From Larimichthys crocea (Eukaryota > Chordata > Actinopteri > Sciaenidae): a stretch of DNA of 64,000 nt. Shown piece after piece: positions 1-13,442 of this stretch (position 1 is the first letter of the stretch; each line of letters opens with the position of its first letter). The stretch is from NCBI RefSeq assembly GCF_000972845.2, contig NC_040028.1:10672038-10736037 (forward strand), written 5' to 3'. A program made the translations under genes and the position numbers. The notes below the pieces were generated by a model. The model worked only from the letters and a program-made list of their open reading frames with translations, was not told the DNA's origin and did no database searches.

Positions 1-273
1 AAGTAAGTCATGGCCTTTATGCTGAACTCAATACGTCCAAACTCTGCGTGTGTCTACTGTCATTGTAAGGGCTGACACCAAAAGCTCATGTTTACTGTGT
101 TCATCTTAGTTCAGCTTCAGATTGACAGGAAACATGTTGAGCAGATGCCAAATGGAGCAAAGAAGGCCTTTTTTAATACTGTGCTGATGAAAAATAAAAG
201 GTGACAATGCGACTGGAAGACATTCCAAGTGATTGCCGAAGGAGAGGCCTCGATGTGTATTTTGTAGTCTTAC

Positions 274-3200
274 CTTCAACAGTGTCAAGGGTTAGTGTTG
301 CTGACTTCATGGACTGGAAGACAGTCCTGAGCGTTTTCTGGACAACCATATCCACCTCAGGCACCATTTTTATAATCTCCAACATCACTTGACCAACCCT
401 CAAAAACCTGCAAAAGCATGAGGCCAGAATCAAGATAAAGCAAAATGGACACTAGGCTTTTTGTGTACAGGTCTACAATATTTAGCCTAATGCGTGCATA
501 TTTTTTGGAGTTTGGCTAACTTCTGACGTGTAGAAAGACTGACATATAAGAGCTTTATGAGTGTGAGGTAAAAAGTTATCTGTTATCTGTTAAATACAGC
601 TGCATGACCATCAGCTGCTACGAAGAACATTTGATAAGAAATTGTATTTTATTGACTACAACTGGACAAAAACCTGCTCACTTATCTACATTTCTTAAAA
701 ACTCCTTCCACTTGTCTGGATGTTTGTGTGATATTCACAGTTTCAGTTGTTTTCGGTTGCTTTTGCAGCATTAAAAAAAATAGGGCTAGCCTATAATAAC
801 ACATCTAGAGAAGAGACTGTACTTACAGCTCCTCCTCAATGTTTTGCGGTTCTGTATCTATGCTACCCTGGGCCCCCGTGATGTTGGATCGTCCTTGTCC
901 TCCTGAGGATACACCTCCCATCAGACTGTGCAGCAGCCCTTTAGCGAATGACAGATCATGAGAGGCAACATGCCTACTCCATGCCAGAAGAGCCTGGGAA
1001 CAATATAGTTCACATAAGAGAGGACAAATACAGTTAAAGTCAAATGTGACGATACGTTGTCACTTTTCGATACTGTATAAAATATATATATACAGAAAAA
1101 CACAAATCTAAAATCACATCCTCCCTGATCAGTTAACTAGTGTAAATTCCTTTCTTGCTCTTCTTCTGTGCGGTCTACTGATTACACGAGAGTAATCGTC
1201 ATGAGAGACGTTATCTGGTTATTATGTCGAAGAGGCCAACACAGCATTGTGTGTCTCTTTGTTCGTAAAAAGAGAAGGCAAAGCGAGGTGAACAGGTTCG
1301 TAAGCAAAGACCAAAATATGTCGGAGAATTAAAAGTGTGACATAAAAAAGCAAGAGTTTACATAAATGTATCATTTAATCAGACAGTGAACCAGAAAGCT
1401 GAGATCAAATGTATGTCCATGGCATTGTAGCTGACATGTTTGAGTAATATGACACATGCACATCACTGCTATATGTCAGTATTAGATGTCCAGGTGACTG
1501 TTTGAGCGAGTGTTAGCTAACAGGTTCTGATTGGGAATTATCGCATCAAAACACGTCTACCCATCGCGGCAGTGCTAATTGGATTTCTTTTCTGTTCCCC
1601 AGGTGCGATCTGGGAGTTGCAGTTGCTTGTTGCTATGGCCAACAGCTTTCTTGTGGCCGTAGACTAATTACTTGGTGCGCTCTGAATCTAATTACTGGTG
1701 AAGGTGGCACTTGAGAATCCAGATCATGAGCAAGGAGAGAACAACACAAAAGGCCAATACCACCCACACGCACATGATACAGCTGACTCATTCCTCATGG
1801 CCGTGATTCTCTTTTTTTGTTGATGATTGCAACACAGCCCAATATACGATGGTAATTCACCTGCTTTGCCACCAGGTCAGGGGAGATCCAGCGCAGAAGC
1901 ATGCCTACAGTTCCCGTATTGCAGGCTGCAGTTAGCCACACCGGGTTACTGCTGTTGTCACACAAGTAGGAACGCACCATGTCTTTGTCCAATGTCAGGG
2001 CGATAGCCTAGTGAAAAGAATAACAGTAAATATAATGATGGTCAAACTTCGGATAAAGTAGCCAGTTATGTATGGAACAAGAGAAAAAGAATAGATTTTG
2101 GGAAATAAACTTATAATATTTGTGCTGTTGCAGATAACACTCTCGTAACGGTCCATTAAATATTAAGCTACATGTTTAGTTTAGCATTAAAACTGGAAAC
2201 AGCTGGCCAACCCGCACCTCTACAGCTTACTAACCATCCATGTTATACCCAGCTAAGGTAAGTTCCAGCACATAACCCCTGTGAACTGTTGTTTTTACAC
2301 TTGAGTTTTTATTAAGAATAAACAAATAAACTACAATGTGTTAAGGTGTTAGCTTTACAGGTGCTGGCAGGCGGGTTTTGTTGCCTTTAAACAGAGCCAA
2401 GCTAGCTGTTTCCCTCTGCTTCCAGTATTTATGCTAAGCTAAGCAAACAGGCTGCTTGCTCCAGCTACGTTAGCGTGCAGACACGAGATTAGTATCACGT
2501 GTCTCACTTTAACTCTTTGCAAGAAAGCAAATAAGCATATTTCCCCAGAATGTTAAACTAATAACTACATGTTCAATTTCACATTCCTGCTTCAAGTCCG
2601 GTTTCTGAACCAAGAACGAAACTCAAATGTGGCACAAAAGATTTCTTTGTTGACAGATTGCGGTGAAACCAGTTTGGTAAAATGCTGTGCTTGTTTAACT
2701 TAAATCTAATTTTATTTTAATCTTGAATATTTAAAATACGCCCTAGAAAATGAAACAAATCTCCAATAGAAGTAAAAAGGCATCTAATTCAGATTGGTAT
2801 GAAATATTTTGAAGATTACCTTTTATATTATACATACAGTTAATAAACATAAGTCATGTTGTTGAATATACATAATGGGGATATATAATGGCTTTGGTCA
2901 ACACGCACCTTGTCCAGTGGTATCTGGACCTCTTGTAGAACACGTTTCACCATGTCACTTAGTGAGTCATTCTGCAATATGATAACATCTCCGAGGGGAA
3001 TGGACACATCTAAAAGAAGAATCATTAGTTACACCCAATTAAAGTATCAATACAAACTTGACTGACAACATGCCACTCAGGTCATGTTTATTTTGTATTT
3101 CAAAGGTCACTTGTGATTTTGCTTCCTTAAGAGAGAGCAGGACTTTCAGGTATATTATATAGGTGTATTATATAAGTAATCACTGTTTTATTTACCTGCA

Positions 3201-6200
3201 TATTTATAGCAATAAAGTGAATATACACTGAAGCCATTTCATTTAAAACACCTATAAAACTGCAAAGTCATTGTGGATTACATCACAAGTTACCTTTGCC
3301 AGGCCAGTTTCGAACATAGCGAAGCAGGCTGATGCCTCCAACGAGCACTGGATGCACTGTGGAGAGTGAGGCACCGACTTCAGGGAAATTGCTCTGGATG
3401 ACACGTAAAGCACTAGAGAGATCACGATGGAAAAACACTTAATGGTCAAAACATGACAGAACAGAACTAATGATTAGACAAACACACATATTGTCCTCCT
3501 GATGCTCTAAATACCCTCAAGTATTGTAGGTTGCAAACAGTGAGTGTTTCAAAGTCAATGCCAATTTTCTTTGAATACCAAAAAATATGTGGAGAGAATG
3601 AAATTCTAATAGGATTTACAAAGTGTTTAAAGGTGAAACAGTTGACCATCCCATAACACTGATAGACAATTATTAAAAAGTCAAGATAACACTGTATAAT
3701 TGTAGTATTACTTTCATACGTTTTTTTTTTAAAATAACACCTTCATACGGCCGTTATCACTGAAGGTGCCTTACCCTTGTATGTTGGTGAGTAAGGCCTC
3801 GGTGGTGCTCAGCGCTTGGTCAACAGAACCAGAAGAGAACAGCTTGGGTATAGATAGCAGGGTGTCCCACAATGAGGTCTGATTTTGCAGCTGATTGAAC
3901 GCCAATACCGCCATCCCGACCGAGGTCATCGTCTCATTTGGTTTTGCCAGCATCAGCTCCATCAATATCTGACAACCGGAGACAATATGAGAGACAACAG
4001 AAATAAAACTTTTAAATTTGTGTTATCACACTGTCCCAATACCAACAAAGCAGCCACATAACTGTATGTATGCAAGCTAACACACACACACACACACCTT
4101 ATTGAGTGTGGTGATTGAAGACTCAAGCAAAGTGTTGTTTGACTTGCAGAAAGTGACCACAGCATCAGTGAGGTGAGGTGAGGTTTGGTTTATCATGGGC
4201 AGCGTGATGGTGCAGATGGCTCTTTTCAACATGGACACGGTCTCCAGTATTTTGTTCAAGTTCTCCTGCAAAAGATATGATTCACATGGATTTAGATTTG
4301 TATACAGTAGTTATGCATTAAGTGAAGGTATTCATTAAAAAGTTACACTCATATAATATAATTTCATTTTTTGAACACAACATGTATTGTTTGTTATTGG
4401 AATCAATCATGAGACTTTGAGACTTTATTCCTTTGGAGCAGTATATAATATTACACATTGATCCATCTTTTCAAATTGTTATAGAACAAACTGAACATGG
4501 GTAGTAAATTAAGTTAAGAAGAGAAAGAAGTTGCAAAAAGTTCAACAAAACAAGGGTGTTTAGGGACAATATATACTTTTTTCATTTTTCCCAGATTTCT
4601 TCAAATTTAGTTGTCTGTCTGAAAGAGAAGGTGATTCTTTCCATTACAAATATTTCACAATATCATGGTTTTGTCATTTTAGATTGCCTTGATGAGTAGC
4701 TTGAGTACTTTCCTGGAGGGAATTAAATTGATACTTAAATTTTGTTACTTCCTTTATTTGCTTTACTGCTACTATAACACCTAATCCATTCTGCTCAAAC
4801 ATAATTTTCTACTCCATGTAAAATTAAAATTTGAATCTCCTAGGCATTCTTTTTTGTCAGTGAATACGGGTTCATGTGCAAGGTTTCAGTGTTGTGACAC
4901 TTAAAAAAACAAGCTTTTCCTGTTTCTCTCATCATGACCTTACGCACCTGATTTTCAAGAGGAGTGGTGCTGGGGCCGTTGTTGAAAGAGACATTATTAG
5001 ACGTTCCTGGGTAAGACGAACCTTTAACACAAGAACATGTTGTTTAAAAAATGGCTTAATGCAGCAAATGTAGAGAGTTAGATAAAAACCTCTTTGTTAT
5101 CTATCCATCCATTATCTGTAATTGCTTATCCTTATCAGGGTCATCAGGCTGGAGCCTATCCCAGCTCACAGGGGAACACCCTGGACAAGTTTCTAGTTCA
5201 TCCCAGAGCACATAGAGACAAACAAGCATACACATTTACACCTATGGCCAATTAAGTCACCAATTAACCTATGAAGTGCACGTCCACACAGAAAGGCCGT
5301 AGCTAAGGTTCGAACCAGGAACCTTCTTGCTTTGAGGACAATATAGAGAGACAACCTAGCAGTTTCCCACTGTTTCCAGCCACCATGCTAACATATCTGT
5401 CTCCTGGAAATATGGATAGATATATTTTCACTCAAGAAGCACTTTTCATGTCTAAGCTACTAGAAATGATAACATTCTAACTAAATTTAAAAAAGTATAA
5501 AAACTATATCTTTCTTACTATTTTCTAATGTATTATCATGTATGTAAATGAGTGTGGCTGGTCTATCATCCTAAATAAAATGTCCTCAATGGTTGCCTGT
5601 GTCAATAAATGGTACTCTTTGATACAGAAATAATTTAAAGACCCCTAAAGTGTTAAACTTTGTTGGAAAATTGATTTTTGGCAGTGCACATGAAAGAATG
5701 ATTTTTGAATCAGGATAACATACCTAAAATGTTGTTCAAGACTTCAATCAGTGCTGCAGGACCATTGGCGGAGTCCTGAGGTAAAGAAAAGTTGAAATTC
5801 CCCTGAATCAAGTCTGCCAGCGGAGAATCCGATCTGTCATACAGAGTCAAAAAGATGAGATAAGGCATTTTCAAATTTTTGTATTTTGCTGCCATGATGG
5901 TTAGACGATGTGATAGTGGCCGAAACCCATATGTGTTGTTGTTGTATGTTAACAAAGTATCTGTCATCTTCATTTTTTTTATTAATTTTTTTCATCATTT
6001 AAAAAAAAAAAGACAGATGGAAAAAATGGTCGAACAGAAAACTGTTCAGTTACAAAAGCTTCTGGAACAGAGGCTAAAAGAGGAGACCAAACTTTGTCTC
6101 TTTGAAAACAAACAAAAGCTTGGCCAAAAACAGCATGTGATGGAGATTTGCGCAAAACATATTTCATCAGAAGGGTTTAAGGTTGAACAAACAGGTTTTC

Positions 6201-9198
6201 TTATCAGCAACTCTTATTCATGGGTTTGGAAAATGTCAGTGACAATACAACAGCTTAAGTGACTGATGTTAACAACAATGTAGCGAAACATCCTCAAACA
6301 AAGGTGTCTGGCTCCAAAAGATTGTGAAACTCCAAGTGTTGACACAGTGTTGACAGAGTAAAAAAAACAATCATTTACTGCTTTGTAAGAGACAAAAGAA
6401 GAAAAGTCAACACAAAAAGCAGAGCTATAGAAAAAGTGGATTAATATGGCTACATAAAACTTTAATAGATTGTGATAGGGCGAAGAAGAGTTGCCTTTCA
6501 CCAAAGGGAGATATCTGTTGTTGGTAAATTTCCATGAACACAATGACTAATCATCTCATGTGATGCTGCTATGCTGACGTATGTCCCTCCTTTTTAACTT
6601 AAGGGCCTTCTGAACAATGTCAAATCACATGAGACCGGGCCAATAGAGACATTCGGTATCTTTCAGATTATAAAGTTACAGTTGAAACAGTTAAGTGTTT
6701 GTGCAGTTAAGCCCAGATCAATATTATACGGTCTGTAATTAATGAGGTTACCTTTTTTTCCTTGAGGATCTGTGAGATGTCTTTGATGCAGTTGGGTCCA
6801 CCAGGCGTGATTTGTTATGACATGTGCTGTCTGTGTTGCACATGAGGGTCTGCAGGAAAGGGAAGAAGCCTGTGCTGGGAAGGTTTCGGGGTCCCACATA
6901 GCCTGGAGGAGACATGACAAAGTTGTTACTGTAGTGAGGATGCTTGAAAATACCATTGCCATTAAGAACTGTCTCAAAATCCCAAGAGAACATGCCCTTA
7001 ATCATGTAGATTTGGCAAATAGTCTTTCAGTGGCACTAATTAAAGTGAGTTACAGGTCAATTACAATTACAACTCCATTAAAGATCATGAACACTACATA
7101 AACTGAGAGGTAACAATACGAACCAACGCACTAAAAAGTTGTATTTTGTGGTGGATGTCTTTACTTTTTCAGTGTTAAGTTTTCTATCATCAGTTCATCG
7201 TGAGCCTGAGCGAATTCCCACTCTTCCGCATAACTTTCAGTCATACCACCTTTTGTCAGAAAACAATCTCAGCTATTGCTTAAATCTACAACAAAGAAAA
7301 GGCCATTAAGATCAAGTTGCAGTCAATCCAATGTGACAGACAGTTCCTGGTTCATTCAGTGTTTCATCTCGATACGCCACATTTCACATCAAACGGCGAT
7401 TTGCTAGGCTCGGCCATGGCATTCATGGAAAACATGGATTGCAGCTTACAATGCACTCATTATACACTCATGCAGCCAAGTACATAGAGTTCACACAGTT
7501 TAAATAGCTGGAGAGTAAACAGTGAAATTGCAAATAAATGATTTATGTCTTTTATCTGCACTGAAGAGGCAAGCTTAAATAGGCATTCAACAAAAGGGAC
7601 TATATTAGTGTCCATTCAATCAAAATGGAACGAGAAAGAGAGGCAAATCTGATAACAGCCTTGTAATTATTCAACCACAATGAAAAACATGGGTGGGACT
7701 AAAACCTACTGTAGCAGGGTGACAGGTGTTTTATTTCAGGAAGACCATCCAGTTGACTGTGTTTGTGAGTCTTTGCAACACTACCTGATACAAGGCTACT
7801 GCCAGTTATACAGTCTGATCAAATGTTTTGTATTATGTAATGTAATAAAATGCATCACTGTGACTGGTTCCAGCACTTACACAAGCAAACAACCAAAACA
7901 AAAGGAAAGGCGAGGGAGGATCCCATAGTTCAAAATCACTGGATAATTTCTTAGCTTGCGCCTTAACCGAGTACACAGAATCTGATCCATAGCCAAACAC
8001 ATTAAAATAAGAGCGATACAGTTAATACCAGAACTAAGTAAGTGAGTTTTAGCGATTCTGTATATGCTATCCTCAAATGCACTTTCGTGAGGTTGCACCT
8101 TATTTGTCAAAGGACCAGACTTACTTGTAGTTGAAAGGCTTGTGGCATATTTTTCCAAACCATCTGGTTGAAATTGACACCCCTCCTTCTACAATCAACC
8201 ACTCAAAGGCAGACGTGTATGTGTGTGTATGATGTATGCATTTGGTTTCAAAAGTGAAGGAGAACAAACATCATGTGAATACTGTGGGGATAGGCTTAAA
8301 ACTGAAGTATTAGTCATGTTTAGATTTACTTTGATTGTGAAATTGGAATGTCCCATAGTGTGTAGCTGCCATCATTTAAGGTGCCATGCAATAACCCTGC
8401 AGCCCATTGTTAAGTCAATATTGTGTTGCTTAATGACCTGTTTCAAAGATAGAAGACAAAAAGTCTTAACTGCAATACTCTAAAAACACATTGTAGGTAT
8501 AAATACAAACACAATATGGGTGTAATATTTATAATATAATTGTGTTTTTTGTTGGATTTTGTGAAATAAATAAATAAATAAATAAATAAAATACAGGGTT
8601 GATCTTTGGTGGTGCCAGGGTAACTAATGGGTGAGAAAGGATTATTTCCACAACATCATATTTAAAGCTTTCTTCTGTTTGCTCAAGTTTTTTTTGTGTA
8701 CATTCTATTCCATCATCCTGTTTGACATGTCTTTGTGAAGACATGCGTTTGCAATGAAGGGCTTTGAAATACACGTCACTAACTCAACATGGACCTGAGG
8801 CACTTTTTTTCTTACACAGATTTACACTTACATGCATCTCTTATTATTGGAGGGTACTGGTTGCGGGTCACAGCAACGATGATGAAGATGATCAGAGGCC
8901 ATATGATCAGAGTCAGGGACCATAGCTATGATAAAACAGAACATATAATTATGAGTTCCAAAATTATACTGAATACATCTTAAGTTATGCATGGTTCAAT
9001 ATTCCTAAACTATGGAGTGTCTAGGCTGTAAAGGTGGTAGTAATTTATGTTTTTTTTTTCTTAGGTTATGTTAAAGCAGATGTTCTTTTATGAAAATAAA
9101 ATAATAGTTTGGTGCACTTGGAAGTCACTCACCGGCTGTCTGATGACTGTCAACCCATTCTTCCAGAGAAGAAGTTGCAGCTGCCGAAAGAAGGCCAT
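274..9198 (-). CDS. abca12: ABCA12-like lipid transporter, N-terminal part (3' end outside window)
   Basis: Twelve coding exons read on the minus strand: 9198-9133, 8925-8832, 6902-6752, 5833-5724, 5021-4948, 4265-4098, 3968-3775, 3412-3294, 3009-2909, 2007-1861, 993-827 and 407-274. All phases join and give about 508 residues. The start MAFFRQLQLLLWKNGLTV is the usual ABCA opening, followed by a first membrane segment (LIIWPLIIFIIVAVT) and then the motif PRNLPSTGFFPFLQTL, which I recognise from ABCA12. The rest is the start of the large, N-glycosylation-rich extracellular domain between the first and second membrane spans. Mammalian ABCA12 is about 2,595 aa and moves glucosylceramides into lamellar granules of keratinocytes. 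No nucleotide-binding domain is in the window because the gene continues beyond position 1. The exon after 274 could not be placed. ABCA13 or another long ABCA is the alternative; the PRNLPSTGFFPF segment favours ABCA12. Confidence 0.87.
4080..4098. repeat. (CA)n microsatellite at an abca12 splice donor
   Basis: About nine CA units run straight into the 5' splice site of the exon at 4098-4265. On the sense (minus) strand the intron therefore opens GTGTGTGTGTG instead of the consensus GTRAGT. Confidence 0.85.
5100..5335. repeat. Interspersed teleost repeat in abca12 intron
   Basis: The stretch starts ATCCATCCATTATCTGTAAT and contains GGCTGGAGCCTATCCCAGCT, ACACCCTGGACAAG, CACCTATGGCCAATTAAGTC and CACCAATTAACCT, and ends in GGTTCGAACCAGGAACC. 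This series of phrases belongs to a repeat I know as very common in percomorph fish. It is diverged and has no coding potential. A second copy lies at 19864-20120. Confidence 0.75.
8562..8592. repeat. (AAAT)n microsatellite
   Basis: Six to seven tandem AAAT/AATA units in an abca12 intron, about 240 bp downstream (sense direction) of the exon at 8832-8925. Confidence 0.9.
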
Positions 9199-9399
9199 CA
9201 GTAGCTGAGGCTGAGACGAAGATACGGTGTATGAAAATTAGTCATCTGTTATCAACTGCTACTTGAAATCTTTTGTAATGGTTATATAAGAGATAGCGAT
9301 TTCTATGACAGTTTATCACAAGGCAAAGTTATTATGGTTTACATAATAAGTGAACTAACTGTAATAAAAAACAAACAAACTATATTTTATCCTTAGGGT

Positions 9400-12300
9400 T
9401 GGCTGAAACAAGGACATAGGTGAAATGTGACACTCATCAGAATTTCTGGTTACTGGTCTTACTGGTTTTCTTAACTTGTTTAGTCCTTCCATTTTCTTGT
9501 TAAAAACGTAATCATGTTATTACTCTGCCAAAATGTTTTATTTAGCACCAAAATAACACTTCTACCTTACAAACCAAGTCATTGAATGAAGAAGAGGCTA
9601 TAGAAAACAGCTTTAATCTGTGGAAAATCTGTCAAACAAATAATAATAATGGCACTGCATAAACATATGAAATATGGGTGAAAAATTATTCCACACAATC
9701 ACTACAAATATGATGTAAGTTATAGAAGAGAGGTACACCTAATTTTGTTTACTAAATCATAAGTTGAGGATGTATTGTAAAGGTAAACTTTAGTTTAAAA
9801 AATAAAAAAATAAAAAAGCGATAACTGACCAGAATATTCTGTAAAAAAAAAAAAAAATGCTAAAATAAAATAAAAAAAATATTCATATTCAGTTTTTTTG
9901 TCGATTTGGTGACTTTTGTCAACAAATCCAATACGAGGCAGCATTTTTGTACGCTAAAAATAAAACAAAAGCCATTTAAAAAAAACTAATATGAACAAAC
10001 TAGACTAGTAATGAAAATAAAGAAACACTTGGTCCTACCTGGCAGCGTCTGTCCTCTTAATGAGTGAAGTTATCTGTTAACTGACTGCAGCTCCCGGGCT
10101 TGTTAGGAAGGACATGGCACCCTAGCAGGATGCCCTTTCCATCAGTCAGTTATGACAGAAAAAAAACAACAACAAAAAACAACAAAAAAAAAAAAACAGG
10201 AACGGAGAGTTCCTCCTTGAATATCGCCACAATTTGTCAAGTTAACTGCAGAGGCTGAATGTGACAGTAACCTCTATGTTCCCTATCCCCTGGTAATACG
10301 AGTAAAGCCACACTTGCGTGTGGAAAGGTGAATCTGTGAAAAAAGGGCGTGTCCTCTGACAGCAACCTGCCTAAAGGAGAAACACGTGACTTCTGGGAAT
10401 TACCAATTATACATACACTAACTTCTTTAATGATCACCTAAGCTGGATGCACCTGTTGAGATATTATCCTTGAGAACAATCTTAGATCCTAAACGTGCTG
10501 CTTTCAAAACGTTAATATTAACTTAGAGTTAACTTAGAGTTAAGAGTTAACTTCTTGATAACTTGTATATTGATGTGATGAACTAAAGGACAGGTGGATT
10601 TGTGTTCATGATTATGTGTTTTAAAGGTTCCCAAACATTTTTTTTTTTACTCTACAAAAGAGAGTATTATTTTCAGACCGAACAGGGAGACACCAAACAT
10701 CACACCTCACAATCGGTTAATTGGGTGTTGTTGTGGAGGTATGGGTCTCCACAGGGAAAAATCACACTGATATCATGTGAAGGGGGGGGGGGTCCACAGG
10801 GATCTTAACATGCTGCACATCTTATGGATATGCCAAAGTAAAGTTGATAATGTAACAAGCAAAAGTATATGACTGAAATAGTAGAAATACCATTTTTAAG
10901 TGCTACATTTACACCAAAATATAGGCAAGAGTTTTATGTTCTTTAAACTTGATGTGGCTCAAGCTGACGTCATTTTCTCCCTCATTTAGTACACACACAC
11001 ACACACACACTCATCCTGTGTAAAATACATCTGTTAACATGGAGAATTGTGAATATTAGACAGTGTTTTCAATTTAGAACATGCTCTCCTTCGCTGACAC
11101 AAGTCTGTCTTTGTCTTTTTCGTTGTTGACTTTTGCACATAATAGACTGACATTTACAGACAATCAAAGGAGGCACAACAATTGTAGAAAGTATGCTCAG
11201 GGTTGGGCAAAACAAGACACGGGTGAATGAGAATCATTAAAAAGTATGTTCTCATAAAGGTAGTCTTACTGGTTTTCTTGCTTCATAACGTGGGAGAAAG
11301 GTGTCAGGGTTAAGTACAAAGCGATGGAATGCGCCACTGTAGGAGGCTCAGATATCCCGAATGATTTCATCAGGTCGCAGAAGCTGATCTAGAGTCAAGT
11401 GTAGATTTCCAAAATGGCTAGATTCCAGGGTTTTTTAAGCGAATATGCAAGGATGACCGGCTCCTATTACTAAACTATTATTATATTATCATATTATATT
11501 CTTTTGGACTGTGGTGAAAGAAACATATTTAAATGTTAAACTGAGAATGGTCCCACAAAACACTGTCTGCTGCAGTCATTATATGACTTTTTTTCTCCAT
11601 ATCATTATTTAAGATTGAACAGGGAGACACCAAGCATTACACTTCACACGGTTATTAGGTGTTGTTGTGGAGGTATGGGTCTCCAAAGGGAAAAATCACA
11701 GTGATATCATGTGTGTGTGTGTGTGTGTGGGGGGGGGGGGGGGGTCCTAAGGGAGTCATGACAGTTACGAAACGTAACAACATTGTCATGAATTCTCAAC
11801 ATGCAAAAAAAATCCAAGGTAATGTAACAAACAAAAGTGTATGATTGAAATTGTAAAAATATTCCAAAATACCATCTTATGTGCTACATTTACACAAAAC
11901 TACAGGCAAGAGGCCAGAGAGAGAGTTTTATGTTATTAAGCTGAAGCTGATGTAATTTTCTCACTTACTTTGTACAAACACACTAATCCTGTGTAAAATG
12001 CAGCTGTTGATATGTTAATATATATAATTTCAATTTAGAACATGTTCTTTGTCACGGACACAAGTGTGTATTTCCCTTTTTTCACAGTGACTTCTGCCTG
12101 CATCACATATAATGAATCTGTCCATTTCCAGACAATCAAAGAAACAAAACAATTGTAAGTATGGTAAGGGTTGGGCAAAACAGAGACAAAAGTAACGTGA
12201 CGTAGCTGGTGAACAAGAATCACAGATGAGAAATTCCTCTTCTGGGTAGTCTTACTGGTTTTCTTGTTTCATAACATGTGGGAGAAAGGTGCCTCTGCTA

Positions 12301-13140
12301 CAGGAGGCAAAAATCCTTTGAGTTGAATGACTTCATCACATATTTGTGTGCATGTTTGAATGTAGAGTTGGTGGAGAAGGTGCTCCTTACTCCTTGTTCT
12401 GCTTGTTTTCTATAATGTTAACACTCAACACCAAAATAACACTTACTACTACTACTACTACTTTACTACTGTACAAACCTATCAATGACAAGAAGAGGTA
12501 GCGTAACTGTAACAAATTTTAATACTGCATAAAAATACGAAATAGGGAAGGAGAGTCATTACACACAAATACTGAAACATAGTGGAAGTCATAGCAGAAG
12601 AGAACTACACGTTTTTTTAAAACAAATCATGAGCTGAGAATCTATTTTAAATATACCCTGTGGAGCTTTTGACCAATAGTAAAGCTACAGAGGAGTTTTT
12701 TTGTGAGTGGATTCCCTTCTTATTTTGAAAAAATAAATTAACTTTCCCCTCACTAGTTTATTCTAATTCACTGATTAACACTTTGAGGCAGTAACACATT
12801 TAGAAACACGTGGTAACAAAAGGCAGTGAAGAAAAAGACTGCTAATAAACATTAACTAAAGTTTTTTAAAGTACTTTAAACGTAACTTTTGGTGATGTTT
12901 TTTTGAAAAGGGAAATGTGTTCAACAAGTTCAACGGACTAGTGGTTACACACAATGAAACCTTGAATGTAAATACACCTTTACTTGTTTACAAGAAAACT
13001 CCATAGGGTAACCTTGTCTTAACTTCATATTATGTTCATGAGATCTGAATATTTCTTCACATGTGGTGTCTTTTTTGAAAAAAAAAAAAGAAAGAAAAGA
13101 AAGAATATTTCAACACTGTCTGTTGCAGTCATTATAAGAC
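9400..13140. repeat. Diverged local tandem duplications between abca12 and pofut2
   Basis: This stretch has no supportable gene but contains segments repeated in the same orientation. AACAGGGAGACACCAA is at about 10681 and 11618. AGGGTTGG is at about 9402, 11199 and 12168, each time followed by GTCTTACTGGTTTTCTT. CACCAAAATAACACTT is at about 9547 and 12431. CACTGTCTG(T/C)TGCAGTCATTATA is at about 11560 and 13115. Copies are interrupted by different indels and simple repeats: poly-G at 10777, (AC)n at 10989, (GT)n-(G)n at 11712, (ACT)n at 12446. I see no transposase or terminal repeats. The pattern looks like an old tandem duplication with a unit near 0.94-0.97 kb. Confidence 0.7.
10040..10105 (-). 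promoter_or_regulatory. abca12: Probable 5' non-coding exon of abca12
   Basis: On the minus strand a GC-richer stretch ends in CTGCCAG followed by GTAGGACC, a good splice donor at about 10039/10040. An acceptor-like CGTCTCAG lies just upstream of the ATG exon at 9198. This fits a short untranslated first exon with an intron of about 0.8 kb before the start codon. The upstream limit and the transcription start are guesses; no TATA box is obvious. Confidence 0.4.
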
Positions 13141-13442
13141 ACTTTTTTTTTCACCAGTAGTGCTGGTGTAATAAATACCAGAAAATATCAGTTGATATGA
13201 AGGATCCACATTCAACATACAACTTACAAAATATTTGTACAGTAATACACGTTCGGCAGCACAGGTTTGGCCTTTTAAGCATAAGGTTCAGTCACAGTGG
13301 TCACAATAGACCTGATTGCACAACTCTGAAACCGTAAAAAGTCAAAACAAAAACACCAGAAAACAGTTAAAATATCTATATAATCCATACAAATAAATGT
13401 CACTTTTGGCACTTGTGTGTGTCAGAAAAGTCAGAGGTCACA

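Noticed and set aside
5310..5330. GGTTCGAACC sequence resembling a tRNA B box
   Set aside because: It is the end of an interspersed repeat; no A box at the right distance and no cloverleaf.
5879..6262. 127-codon plus-strand ORF with a Lys/Gln-rich coiled-coil-like stretch in an abca12 intron
   Set aside because: Starts inside AT-rich intron, depends on an A-tract, and matches no family I recognise; probably chance.
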